A stretch of 64,000 nt of DNA from Pachypanchax playfairii (taxonomy: Eukaryota > Chordata > Actinopteri > Cyprinodontiformes > Aplocheilidae): the NCBI GenBank assembly GCA_006937955.1, contig SSNP01000082.1, forward strand, positions 301,234-365,233, in the 5' to 3' direction. How positions within the stretch are numbered: position 1 is the first letter of the stretch; each line of letters starts with the position of its first letter. Below are positions 10,966 to 23,400 of the stretch, in pieces. A model generated the notes under the pieces. The model saw nothing but the letters and a program-made list of their open reading frames with translations, was not told where the DNA came from and made no database searches. The position numbers and the translations under genes were made by a program.

Positions 10966-12779
10966 TTGACACCCCAGTTATATATGGTTATCCCAGAGGT
11001 GCCTCTGTAATAGTTACAGTTTCACCCTTGTGATTATTCAGTTGAAGTCTTTGCTATTGAACCAAAATGGTGTTTTTATGCTATTTTGACCACATGAAAT
11101 GGTCTGGAAAAGAAAAGCCCATCATGCAGCCTAATGGCCAAACTCAGCGATTTGACACGAGTTCTAGAAAAGGCAAAGCACAATGTCTCTGTGCTCACTT
11201 CCATCGCTCTTACCCCCCACTGTCCTCTGGTGGGACACTACTGGCCTGTGCGAGACTCTTTACACTGAGATGATGTGATGTTGAAGGTAATTAACGTTGG
11301 AAATGTGCCAGTAATGGGAATCAGTGTCCCATCAAATCACAAAGGAACTGAGTGTATTTCATGATTCTGACAGCTGTGTTGATTGGAGCGTCGCTGGAAG
11401 GCTTTACAAAGTGCCGATCAATAAGTAACAATTTTCCTATTATAGTAAAATTACTTGGACACTGTACTAAGTTAGCTGCTGGCTCTTTCACCTCACACCA
11501 GGGGGGAAAGGTCCTGATGAGGGGAGGTGTCTCTGCTTTAATCCTCAATGGTAAAAGCTCATATTCTAACCTGGAAGTTTTCTTTTTACTTTCGTTTGAA
11601 AGATTCAACGTGTGTCTTTTCCTTTAGTTCCTTTGTTGTTGTTTTTCTGCATTTTTTTTTCAACACATTTCCACAAGCTACGAATCAGCTGTTGTGAAAA
11701 ACAAATCTGCATGAAAAAATCTCTGCAGAAGAACGATCTATAACAGCGTTTCCAGGTTTGTTTTAAACATCAGCACCTCAACAGGTGCAGCCAGCACAGA
11801 GAAATCTCAGCTCTTAAGGGGCTCGCAGAGTTTCGCTTTGTTACTCCAAGACCAAGCAGAGAAAAGAGAGAAGATAAGGAGGAAAAACAGAGAATTAAAT
11901 CAGTAAAACACATTCAGTTTGTCTGTGTTTGCTTCAGGGCCTATTTCCCTCTCATCAAGCCACAGGAACAAAACTGACTGCTTGTCAGACATCTTTCTAA
12001 AATATCATTTTGTTGAATATTCAGGATTTTATACCCTATTACTTTGGCATTTTTTAGGAAGTTTTTGTTTATCTTGGCTATTTTTGACCAATAAAATCAC
12101 TCACAGTTTAGTTAACAGGGTCTTTCCTGTCGCCAAATGCCGTCAGTTCAGATGTTCTTATGGCAAATTCAGTTTTAAGAAATCTCCAGGCCACTAGCAC
12201 AGCTAATGAACTTAGTAATTACTCATCACTGGTTGGGAGAGTTTAGCCCCGGTGTGATGAAAGCAGTGGCTGCTGGGAGCCACAGGAATGGCACAACAGG
12301 CAACAATCAACACAGTGTCTGCACAACAATCAATCACAGCTGTCAGGCCTTTAACCGTCACAGTAATTTGCCGGTGTTTTCCAGAAATTAGTACACCTTG
12401 TAAAATGTAGCCAAGATCACGTTCTCAAATACCTTGCAGCACAGTATGTTTAAACCAATGAGGTCTGTGTTGTATGATTTATAACACTGCACTCAGAAAA
12501 AGCAGTATTACTATTATTTGGAGCAGTGGAAATGTTTCATGGACTCCAATTTCTTCTTTAATGTCCTGCATGGTTAAATGTTCTGTTTTTTACAGTTATG
12601 TGACTCGGTGTTACAGCTCGGTGGGTTTTATTGTTTGTTTTGCTTTGGGTTTTTATTGTGTAGTCGATCCCACATTTGATGTACACACCACATTGCTAGT
12701 ATCTATGTGTGAAACAGAAACTGTAAAGCATTTACATATGGATCTTTTAAACCACGGTGGTGTTTAAATATGAGTCAGA
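10966..12779. other. Non-coding stretch, no gene recognised
   Basis: Short reading frames here (for example 11352-11627 and 12474-12767) show no family resemblance or splice structure. No mobile element was identified with confidence. Confidence 0.4.
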
Positions 12780-13110
12780 GCCCAGCTTTTTGAGTAACAC
12801 TGGACTATTCACAGATGCTCCTTGCTGCAGAGCTCTAAATCATGTTCCTTAATTCCCAGAGCCACATCTCAATCATACTCCTTGCTAATTTGAGAGTCAG
12901 CCTCATTTCATTTTAAACGATTCATTTTTGGCAAATTTGTAAATGGCCCTGACGTGTTCTACAATTTAGTCAATTACTGTTTCAGCCGGCAGCACTCCGG
13001 GGACTGGGAACACACATCGCCTGGAGGTGCCATCTCAATAATTGTTTCAGAAAAGTTGGGAATGGATTGCTAACGCACTGTTCCACTTATTGAAATGTCA
13101 ATTGGAGCCA
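12780..13110. promoter_or_regulatory. Candidate conserved non-coding element
   Basis: A long block of balanced composition without simple repeats, with TTCCTTAATTCCC, CCTTGCTAATTTGAG, TTTAGTCAATTACTG and CTCAATAATTGTTTC. It resembles deeply conserved vertebrate enhancers in texture. Inference only. Confidence 0.35.
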
Positions 13111-13329
13111 GAACCCTTTTACTTCTCTTCTTACTCTTTCTCAGTCTGATGTCCCTGAATTCCAACCGCCAACGATGAAACAAAGTTGATTTTTTTGAAA
13201 GAAAGAGATTCCGATTCCTCCGCCGTCTTATTCCAACATGAATCCTTGACTGTTAGAACGGCTTCGAATGTTAGTTTCTTTTTAAATGGATCCACGATTT
13301 GATTCTATCTGTCACTTGTCAAGTTAAAG

Positions 13330-13510
13330 TGAGAGATAACTGCTAAATGCTCCTGTAAACTGAAATTGTAATGAATTATTAATTAGCTGGATACAATTAA
13401 GAGATTATGATCATTAAAATTAGGTCCTAATGAGCACTAATTAAAAGAAAAATCATTCGTTGAGGAACTAAACAGTTTGACCTAAAGACCCCAATTAATA
13501 AAGTTATTAC
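13330..13510. promoter_or_regulatory. Candidate conserved non-coding element, very dense in TAAT/ATTA
   Basis: Within about 180 bp are GAATTATTAATTAGCTGG, CAATTAAGAG, ATTAAAATTAGG, CCTAATGAGCACTAATTAAA, and CCCAATTAATAAAG. Such density of homeodomain core sites without tandem repetition is the strongest enhancer-like signal in the left half of the interval. Conservation was not tested. Confidence 0.45.
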
Positions 13511-13759
13511 AATAATTTTTTTTCTGCGTCTGGTTTCAGCTCAGTTTAATACATTAAAAAACTCTGAAACATATGGTGATTTTTTTACCAAGAGGATCCT
13601 GATACATAAACCTTTTAATATGTAGTTACTGAAAACAAGCAAGTTTGTCATTTACAAAGCAGGTTGGTCAAATCTAAATATGTTGTTATTAAAAGCACCC
13701 CCACAAAAACAAAATGTATCTATTATTGCACATTAATGTTTCCCTTGCAGAAAAAACAC

Positions 13760-14275
13760 AGGAATTTTACATGTTTTTTTATCATGTGGTAACGTGCTAA
13801 AAAGTTCCAAAATTGTATGTTTGCCTATAGTGAATAACATGTTTCACAAGTTAAATCAACATGTGAAAATGTGATTTTTACATGTGAACTTCTTGGGGGG
13901 GGGTTGCTTGTGTTTCTGGGATTTGTATGAGTTTCATGGGAAGTTTTTTCAAGTTCATGTGATTTTTATTCAAAAATATGCCATAAGACAAACATTTGCT
14001 TCACATGTCAATTGCGAAAACTTTATTTTTAACATGTGACATTCATGATCATTATTCATTTGCGAGATTACTTTTTTTTTTAATCATGGCATTAAGATTT
14101 TCTCTTTTTCTCCCTTTTTGTTCCAAACCTTCAATTTACCCTTGTGTTCACATGTTTTAAATGTTTTCACACGTTAATTTTATACGTTTTCTGGGATTTT
14201 TGCTTTAAAACCTGATTTACTATCTGGCATGTTTTCACATGAGTAAGGATTTCCACATGTGAAGTTTATGCTGCT
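13760..14275. repeat. Degenerate array of CACATGTGA-type words
   Basis: The words ACATGTGAA, AACATGTG, TTCACATGT and CACATGAG and close variants recur more than ten times on both strands at irregular spacing, among AT-rich spacers with shared words such as TTTCTGGGATTT (twice). This resembles dispersed minisatellite-like repeats of fish genomes built on a palindromic CACATGTG core. No transposon ends are visible. Confidence 0.6.
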
Positions 14276-14279
14276 CAAA

Positions 14280-16060
14280 CAGTCCCTCTGTACAATTAAT
14301 AGATTTAATTACTTTAGAAAATTCTAACTATTTAAAGAAGATTTTACTGTTGAACAAGTATTTTCTAAAACCCTGAATTAAAAAGGAACATTTATCAGAT
14401 TTGGGGGAACTTCCTCTCTGTCTCTGATAATAACTGGTAAATATATGCTGTCTGTGTACGGAGGGTCAGCTGGATCTGCCTGTTCTGATTACTGAACGGG
14501 TAATTCTGTGGTTCTGTGTGTAAGACCTTCAGCTCCATTCGATAATTAACTTTTGCCTGCGCCCATCAGCTTCCATTCCACTCTTGATGCGTCCACAGTG
14601 ACTGTTACATGCAGCCAGCTTGCCATTCAGTATGTATTAAGCTGTCAGAAAGGGGCAGCTCTCCCAAGCCGCCTGTCTTCACTGAACAACCCAGCCTATT
14701 AACTCCTATTGACTGTGACACACATGTCCCTCCAAAATGAGCGGTTCCGTATTGATTTTTCCTGAGCACTGCTCACTTCCCCCTTTCACGCCGCTGAGGG
14801 TGAGATCTTTATCCAGACTGATTGTATATGTTCATCGTATCAGAGCACCGTTGCTGTCTCAGACTCCCCCCCCCTTCCTCCCGTGTGTCGAGGCTACTCA
14901 CGTGCAGCCAATGAGACAGTTAAAAGGCTCGACTCTCTAACATCCCCAGTAAGACTGAGGTCAAACAGACCTCTACAGCAGCTCGTAGCATCCCTTCAGA
15001 TTAATACAACATGCAACATAAAACAAAAGACATGACAGCTAGCTCTTCTCCCACCGCTAACACTCAACCTCCCAATCAATGGGGCTGAATAGAAAGGTGC
15101 CACATCCTTTCAGTGATGCTCTTTCTAACAGCTCCAACCAGAATAACCTCTGACAGCACATATCGACATCATATCAAGCTCCTCCATTGAGAGAAAAATG
15201 ATTATCTGCTGGTGAAATCAGTTATCGACAGGCTGCAGAATAGCTTCCACTCTTCAGAGGATTGATTGATACAGTTTATTGCATATAAATATTTATCTAA
15301 TGTGTGTCTGAGATGGATTCGTATAGTGTCGGTTGCTTGTGTGTGGCCTGGTGTACGTTTGGTCCACAGAGGACCATCAACGCCTGGCTCACGCTCTCCG
15401 CCGCTCAGGCGTGACTCTGCCCTCTCCTACGTGTTTTTACAGGCAGCATGAAATTGCTTTGGCTGTTGTGACTCTGTCTTGAAGTTAATGGTAAAACATG
15501 TTGTAATTACATTTTATTGCCTCTCACTGTGAAAAAAAAAAAAAAAATCAAATTGGCTTTACTGCGGCCATCATATTGTAAATGCATGTTGACGTGGTCA
15601 CACCATCAGTGGAAGAGCCTCTCCAACACTAGTAAAACTAGAAATGCCAGAATGGGATGTTCCTCCAGTAAATGAACATAAAAAGTACTGAAGTCATTTT
15701 TTTTTTTTTTTATTCTAAGCTATGCTCATTACTTTTTATTGTCAAACAAAACACACTTTAACTCCTTAGAAATCTACAACAAATGCAACATTTTAAAATA
15801 TTGATGGTTTGCTTCACAGTGTTACAGAAAATAGGTTTTCATGCTTTTTATGGGTAACATCATGTTTACATATGTGCAAGTGCAAAAGCTTCTAATTTTA
15901 ATATCTTTGATTAGTAACATCAGTTTATGTGATGTAATATGCCAACATGGACGTAACAGAACTTTATAAATCAACAGGATCAACTTAGGATCTTCAAATC
16001 ATGCAACATGCATGTGTTTGGTGTGATGAATGAAAGTGAAACATCAGCAGAAAACCTGCG
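14280..16060. other. Non-coding stretch, no gene recognised
   Basis: Holds A and T runs near 15533-15548 and 15698-15711. Reading frames such as 14737-14940 and 15266-15451 look random. Confidence 0.4.
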
Positions 16061-16064
16061 TGTT

Positions 16065-16142
16065 TGGGTTGAATATGCAAACTCCATATTCTAGCTGGGA
16101 GTTGAAGACCAACAGCACTAACCAACTGCACCACCGTTCAAC
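16065..16142 (-). repeat. Fragment of a widespread teleost SINE/LINE-tail repeat
   Basis: AATATGCAAACTCCATATTC, then GGGAGTTGAAGACC, then CACTAACCAACTGCACCACC. This is a diverged copy of the fish repeat that reads CATGCAAACTCC ... GGGAATTGAACC ... GCTAACCACTGCACCACC. It is recognised from memory of that family. The orientation is nominal. Confidence 0.6.
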
Positions 16143-16144
16143 TC

Positions 16145-17790
16145 AAAGTCAATCACCAAATACATGTTAATGTTTTTCGGATCACGTGAGGAAGCCACAG
16201 CACATGAAAGACCCTCTGACACAGCAGTGGCTGCAGGTGTTCCATCGTCTCACAGCCACATTTTTCAGATTTTTCTTCGCTACATTCATTTTTAAAAAGT
16301 CTTTTTTAAAGCATATTAAAAGTTACAAGGTTAAAAGCATCCCATCGGCTTCCAAAAAACCTGAAAGCTTTTTATTTTGAAGCTTTTTTATCATGATATT
16401 GTTGGACATACGTGACACGTGGTGATATTTTCTGTTATTGATTTTTACAGCCGAGTGCATGGCGGAGTGACTTTTTCTCCTGGATGATGCACAATCACGG
16501 CCTGGTGAACATGACAGGCAGTCTGAGGTCAAACGCCTCCGTTTCCCATCCTCTGCTGTGTCTCTATTACAGTCTGTTGACTCTTCGGCTGACTTATTGA
16601 CCACCTCTCGTGCTCGTTACTGCTCACAGGAGTACTTTGCCTGTGATTGATACCGTGACTACTCTAACGCCTCTGTGCTGGCCCTCCCTCCTCTTTCCTT
16701 TCCAAATCCTGTCTGTGGTTTTAAAGCCATGAGTGCTTTTCATTAATGGTCTCTCCTGTTTATGACACCGTAATTAGAGTTGAGGAAAGCCACCTAACTA
16801 CCACGGTTCCACCATTCTGAGAAAGTCAATACCGCAAGCTCAACAACTTCTCACACAAGCGAGCCGTGTGTAAAATCCATAACATTGTTGCTCCGTGTTT
16901 ATGTGCTGTTTTAGAGGAAGCCACCTGATTTGTAGCTGTTTTGTCCTCCTCTTTTAACTAATCCAACAGAATTGATTATGAAAACCAACTGCATCATTCA
17001 GCTTCCAAACAAAATGTGTGGCTCTGTGTGCAGATGTGGTGCAGCCACGTTTCTGAGCCTCATGGCCGTTTACCTGCTTTATCATTTTTGTGCTATTATA
17101 TACATGCAGTGTAAAAGCCCGGCCACGCTGACCACCACACACGGGTTATTTTTGGGAAGTTAGTCATGGGAAATATTGTATTCGATTGCTTTTCCAGAAA
17201 ATGATTCTGTCTGGTGGTTTGTTGGGTATTTTTCTATGTAGCTGTCAGACGTGATTCTTCAGTTACACGGGGAAAGAATTGTTTTGATAGGTTTTATTTT
17301 TTTTAATCACAGCAATGATTAAATACAGCTGGGGGTTTTACATAGACTTCTGAAAGAGTCTGAGCTTTCTGCCCTGCAGTTGTCCCTTTTTCAATGAAAA
17401 TATATCCAATGTATATAATTTATATAAAATCCAGCATAATAATGAATGTCTCACATTGACCAGGTAAACAGAAAACTCTACTTTATCTGGTTTGTTTCAG
17501 TGACTTGGTGCATCAGTATTAAGAACTTAGCTATAAATGATCAAGCATCTTGTTCTTTTTGTTCGCTGCACCAACCAGCCGGCGTCAGCTGAAAGAACTG
17601 TGGTCATGTGATCTGTGGTGCTTGATTTGGGATTTTTTTTTTAATTTCTTAAAGGTTTTCAGTCATTTGGGTTACAGTAATCACAGTTGGTTAGAAAACA
17701 GGCATGAAGATTTTTCGTTTCATTGGTACAAAATGAACCATGAAAAAAATCCAGTTACCCTTTTTTGAACATACCAAAACATACTAACAT
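16145..17790. other. Non-coding stretch, no gene recognised
   Basis: No spliced coding structure was found. Blocks near 16640-16800 have balanced composition and could be regulatory, but nothing specific supports this. Confidence 0.35.
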
Positions 17791-17792
17791 AC

Positions 17793-17893
17793 TAAAAGTA
17801 ATAAACCCTCTATAAAAACTGTTTAGTTATTCAAAAGATTTTGTTTTGAAAATGTAAACAATCTGTGTTTTGTAGTCACATTGCAGCATGAAA
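17793..17893 (+). repeat. 101 bp direct repeat, copy 1
   Basis: Shares the run from AAAAGTAATAA to CATTGCAGC with 18443-18543 at a constant offset of 650 bp and with only a handful of base changes. Between the copies lies T-rich sequence. Confidence 0.9.
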
Positions 17894-18442
17894 GTGGAAC
17901 TATTTTTTGTAAATCTGCTGCAGGCAGAAATTAGTTAAATTAATCAGCCAAAGTTCCGAAAACACTAACCACAGACATTTAACTGCTCATGAGTGATAGA
18001 TGCATAATCGGCTGATTTTTACTGTTGACTGGAAGGCTGGAAGAAGCAAAGTAGGTGGAGCAACAGTCTCAATTAGTTGTTTGTGTTAGTTTTTTATCCT
18101 TTTTCTTATGTTTCACTGCTTATTGCCTTCTTCATTTTTTCTCACCTTTTTCACACCTGTTGTATCAGATTTTTCATATTCTTGCAGATTCTGATGTTGT
18201 CTCCATTGTTCACTCCACCGTTGTCCCCCCGCTTCCTTGTGTTCTCCCTGTGCTTCAATTCTTGTAAATTTTCTTTACTAACTTTACTATTAAAACTGTT
18301 TTTTTGCTTTTTATTCTATAAGCATCTGTAATTTGGGTTCACATTAACACCAAACATGGTAACATGTCAGTTATTCCTGCTAACTTAACCTGATCCCTGT
18401 GTGCTGCAACACTGCAATGCATGAAAGCAGCACGGCACTGAG

Positions 18443-18543
18443 TAAAAGTAATAATCCCTCTATAAAAACAGTTTAGTTATTCGATAGATTTTGTTTTGAA
18501 AATGTGAACAATCTGTGTTTTGTAGTCACATTGCAGCGTGAAA
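18443..18543 (+). repeat. 101 bp direct repeat, copy 2
   Basis: Ungapped match to 17793-17893, ending at the same CATTGCAGC(A/G)TGAAAG. Confidence 0.9.
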
Positions 18544-18579
18544 GCCGTGTTAATGAGGCCAGGAAAACATGTTGTGATG

Positions 18580-18800
18580 ACAGCAGTCTAATGACTTCCA
18601 TGACAGTCTACAGGCACTAGTGTAATCACAACTAAATGTCAGACACCATAAGGCCTAGCGCATAATGGCTCCAAATTGATATCTCGCTCTTGCTTTAATT
18701 ATGAAATGCAAATTATGCTTAAAAGGTATTGATTAGAGTTTAAAGAAGAGTGAGCTATCAAGCTGAAAAATGAAGCAAGGACTCTGGAGTCCTAACAGAC
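18580..18800. promoter_or_regulatory. Candidate conserved non-coding element with POU octamer
   Basis: The block has a perfect octamer ATGCAAAT at 18706-18713 set between TTTAATTATG and TATGCTTAAAAGG, plus GGTATTGATTAGAG and CCAAATTGATATC. The composition is balanced and there is no repeat. It looks like a neural-type enhancer with POU/SOX/homeodomain sites. Activity is inference. Confidence 0.45.
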
Positions 18801-19861
18801 CAAACGGTTGTGTGCAGGGAGGAGGTTCAATGCTGTGAAACTGTTTTCAGGGTGACTCTGGTACTGTACGTTACATAAGATTGATTTAGGGCGAAGTAAG
18901 CATGAGGTTGAGATGAATGTCAGTTATGATCACAACTGCTCAACTGCAGATTTTTAGCCATTAATCAAAGCAGTCAGTCAGAGACCCTAGAAGCTGTTTT
19001 CAGGGTAACTGAATCCCCCAGAGAAAGGTGTGTCTCTCACTTTGCCAAGCAGGAGATGAACCGGTTCAGGCAGCAGCAGGACAGTGAAAAGTTATCTATC
19101 ATGAATAAACTAGGCCTCTGAGAGCAGAGCAACAGGCTGTGCTTACTCAGAGCAGTGTGGATGGGCAGGATGGGCCCTTGTCCCCGAGGAGACCCCGTGT
19201 CCTGGGAGATTAAATGTTATTTGTTTGAGATCCTGTAAACATAAACCAAACTTACCTGACATTGGTTCACCCTTGACTGGAAACCCAATCTCTGTGACTG
19301 AATGAACCAGTGTCATAATTAAATCATTACTGCTGCGCTTTTACTCTGCTGCAACCCGAACCGCAGCAGGAGAGGGAGAAGAAGAAGAGGAGTGCTTCGC
19401 CGATGAAGGGTGATGGCTCAGAGTTTCACTGAATGGTCTGACAGGGCAGGAGCCGGTGGGGCAACAGACACCCACCTAACACCCACTTATCTGGAGATCT
19501 GTAGCACTCTTAGTTACTCCTACATCACCTTTACTTACCGCACTCCTTTTAAACATTGTTTAATACCTCTGAGAGTGAAGGTAGGAGTGTAGTTATTAAT
19601 CTGCTGATGGCCTTCTCATTTCTAATCCCAGTAACCTTAAACAGTCTGCACACACACACACACACGCAACGCCTTTTTAGTTTCTCTAAACACTGCAACA
19701 AGCTGCAGCAAGTAGACCACAAAGTCCCTGCATCCCTGCACCAGTTGTTTTTTCAGTCTCTTTTGAAACATTGAATGTTTATTTTATGTTTTATGTTTCT
19801 CTTCGTCACCATTTTCTGAGTTTATCTCTTCTTTTCCTGGAACTCTTATCTGGAAAACAAC
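18801..19861. other. Non-coding stretch with a short (CA)n tract
   Basis: A CA microsatellite of about nine units lies near 19650-19667. Otherwise no gene or mobile element was recognised. Confidence 0.4.
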
Positions 19862-20436
19862 TATCAGAGGCCCTTCCATTAAAAACAGTTTTTCAGAGGT
19901 TTCTGTTGAATATTTTAGCTCCACAGGTGTTCTTACCTTCATAGTGGGTGTGAAAACAGGTCAACAACTTCTCTTTCAGTTTTAATCTCTCAAACTACGC
20001 AGGTGGTGATAAAACGCGAGTTCTCCCGAGTCCGAACGGCCTGTATCTGTTTCGTCACAACTCCTTTGTTCGTTAGTATTCATCAGCTCCTGCAGTTGAA
20101 ACCACGCCTAGCATGCTGCTGGCTAAAAGCTGTAGCATAAGACGTAGCAAACAGGAAGACACAACGTCTGACGTTGCCATGCACAGCAGGACAGGAAACA
20201 GTATACCTTGTTCTCATAGGCTAGTTTGTTAGCCAATCAGAGTCCAGTAAATTTGAGTAATGAATATGAACGAGTTGCTGCCGAAGCAGACCAGACAAAT
20301 TTTGATGCAGACAGATTGAAAGGTCTGTTAATCAGTGTTTCCTGATGTTTTTTAGACATAAAATGTTTTATATTACTGGTTAATACTTAAGAAATAACCA
20401 CAAAGTCCTGAAATATGTGTGAAATGGCCTCTTTAA
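19862..20436 (-). mobile_element. TTAA-type MITE, copy B (inverted relative to copy A)
   Basis: Reverse-complement relative of 8171-8706. It reads inwards from AGAGGCCCTTCCATT, through TTGAATATTTTAGCTCCACA and GTGGGTGTGAAAACAGGTCA, to AATGGCCTCTTTAA at the right end. The left TTAA is degraded (TATC). Divergence from copy A is clear, so the two are separate old insertions. Confidence 0.8.
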
Positions 20437-20439
20437 ATA

Positions 20440-23400
20440 AAATAAGTGTCACTTCTGCTGGTGAAGAGCAGCACATCCAACTTTCCCCAAGTGTTCACTG
20501 TCTTTTGGTTTTATTTTTGGTTTTATTCATTTACTTGTTTGTATGAGGCTGAAAAACAGTTACATCTCCACATGCTTTGCAAAAGGAAATTACTTTTTTT
20601 TATCTCCTCCTCTTATTCACAGGTTTCAGTTGTTGTTCAGGAATCAAGGCCAAGTTTGAAAGTTGTGTTTGCAGAATGAAATCAAACATTCAATTTTTAT
20701 TTATATGTATAATTTTATCTTAAAATTGTTGAATCCTTGGAAAGTTCTTGCATGTGGTTTTTGTTTCAGGACTCTTGCAGAACTTCGGGTCAATAAATAA
20801 CCCCCCCCACCTTGAGCTCTTGGTCCTTTACACAACAGATTTATTCAGTCATGGAAATATATGATGAAAAATGTGCAAACAACTCTATTGTTTTTGTTTG
20901 TTTTTGTTACTTTTATGAGCTCATTTTTACAATAAATATCTTTATCCTTAATTCCCTGCATGTTTCCATTACAAATGATGTAAAACTCAAAGATGTCGTA
21001 AGAATAAATATAATTTACAGTGGAAGATTTCCTTGCAGCTTGAGCACAAAGACATGGAGACTAAATGATTTACAACACCCAGCCTTCAGCACAAAAAGCT
21101 CCCTAACTGAAGCCGTGCAGCCATTTCTGCTCCGTCTAACCTTTAATGCACAGCGGCGTGTTAGACTGCATGTGTAATGACTGTGTACCTATCAGAGTTC
21201 ATCCTGTTGAACAGAGGATATTAAAGAGGGCAGTTCTAAAGGCCGGACTTTAATTTGACCTCAACTTGCCCTCCTCTCTCCGGTGAGGTGCCTCACAGAT
21301 GCAGGCTGGTGGTTTGGGCGCTCAGTGATGAATGGCTGTATTTGGTGGGCAGATTGTTACAGTTCCACACTAATTGAGGGGTCAACACAAAGAGCAAATG
21401 TGGTAATTGAGTCACTTGACTTTGGCTGTTGAGCTTTTCCTGATCTCCTCTGACCCAGCAGCCTGTTTTAGAGTCTAACACTGAGCCCTTCTGTCCAATT
21501 TAACAATATCATTGTCCTAACCTCCTGAGACCCCGTGTCCATTTAAGACACTGATTCCTTTCATCATAATGTTTTATCATGTTCAACTTAGACTTCTTGT
21601 CATCAGTTATGGAAACTTTCTCATATTAATAAAATTCAAAAATGTATATATATATTTTTTTACTTTTCGATTAAAAAATGTTTCTTTGAACTACAATTTC
21701 TAACATAAACTGTTTTTAAAGTGTTGTTGTTAGAACACCTCTTTAAAAGCAACAGGCTTCTTCGATTTTTTTACCCTCAAACCAATTTGATTAATTTATC
21801 TCTTCCTGATCAAATTGGCATAGATCCCAGATAAAACAGATTATGTAATTAACTTCAGAGGTTTTAAAATTTGACTGGCTTACAAGTGATGTGCGGATCT
21901 TTAAGAATGAGCTTTTATACAATTTGTAGAGTTTCAGAGTAAATTTTAAGATTTCTCACCATGTTAAAATGATGCTAGATATCTGCTGAAACGCCTCATC
22001 GAGGTCCGTTTTCTTTCATATTCAAGCATCTTAAAGTCTTTGGTGCTGTATTATTGTGGCCCTTTGAACATCTGGAGTAAACGTTCTCTCCTGATGTGTC
22101 AGTGTAAAATTAAAGCCCTGAACAACAAAGAAACAGCTAACATTGGTTCATCTGCACAGGTTAATCTGCAGATGTGAAAACATGTGTTCAAAAATGACCC
22201 CCAAAAATTCTTCGATGTCAAAATTTGCCCTTTTGATGTTTTCACACCAATGTGTTTGAATAAAAACCTTATTTACAGTACAGCTGTTTGTAAATGGGGT
22301 TTTTCTACAGCTACACGGTTATTTAGGAAGTTACTCTGCTCTGAATACTTCATCCTTTTCACTCTCGTCTCTTTTGGGTTCATAATTGCTAGGAAACTGT
22401 AAGTTGTGTTGCATGAAAGATTTTCCCATGTTTCTGCTGAGATATTTGGGCTGTGTTATTTTTGCCTCATTCTTCGTGTCTTAGACAGTTCCTGTGGTTT
22501 TGGACAGAGTTTAATGGATCTGCTGGCCTTTGCATTTGCTTTGCTCCTGAAACATGCGCTCAGCTGAGACTTGGGCTGAACACCATCCATTTACACCTAA
22601 TGGCCATTGCCTTTGGATGTGTTGAGTTGTGAACAACAGGGTGTGCTCCGTGTGTGTGTTGAGTGTGTGTGAAAAGCTACAAGGACAAATGCATTCTGCA
22701 TTTAATGAGTGTGGGCCAAAAGGGAGCCCGGGTAGTTAAAATTGAGAGTTGGCGAGACTATTTTGTCCCTTGTTACCTGACTCTTCTGTTGCACCTTTAA
22801 ACTGCAACATGCCACTAAACTACTCTGATGGTCTCACAGGAGACATGTAGAGGCAGCAGCCCTGTGTGAATGGGATTGATGGACCACATAAAACTCTGAG
22901 CTTCATCCTGCTTAAATGCTTTCACACTCTAAATCTTTTCTACTATAGTGCACTGTGGGAAGCACGCAGGCTGCAGAGGATTTATCAAAGAGATTGTTGG
23001 AATGTCATCTGAACTGTACATGTGTTTGAAGCGTGTGACTGTTTATTTTATCATGTGTAGTAATAAATACGGAGCCTTCTTTGTTTACACTGGCAAATTT
23101 CCCTGAAGCCTGCATCAATGTCAGCTGTCTTCCTCCTCTCTGAGATGTGATTGGTTTAATGCACAGAAATATGGATGTTGTAATTACCATTTGCACAAAC
23201 AAGACACTGGCTTCATTGATATGCTGCTGCTGATAAGACGAGAGCCTGGCAGAGAGACAATGGTGAAGGCCACCAGGGGCTCGCCAGCAGCAGGGACACG
23301 GGACTGTCCTGCCTCCTCCGTCAATGCAGAGGAGCAACAAAAGCTGCCCGTCACTCACAGTACAAGAGCGTTTTTAATTAATTTTCAGTCAGCTTTCCTC

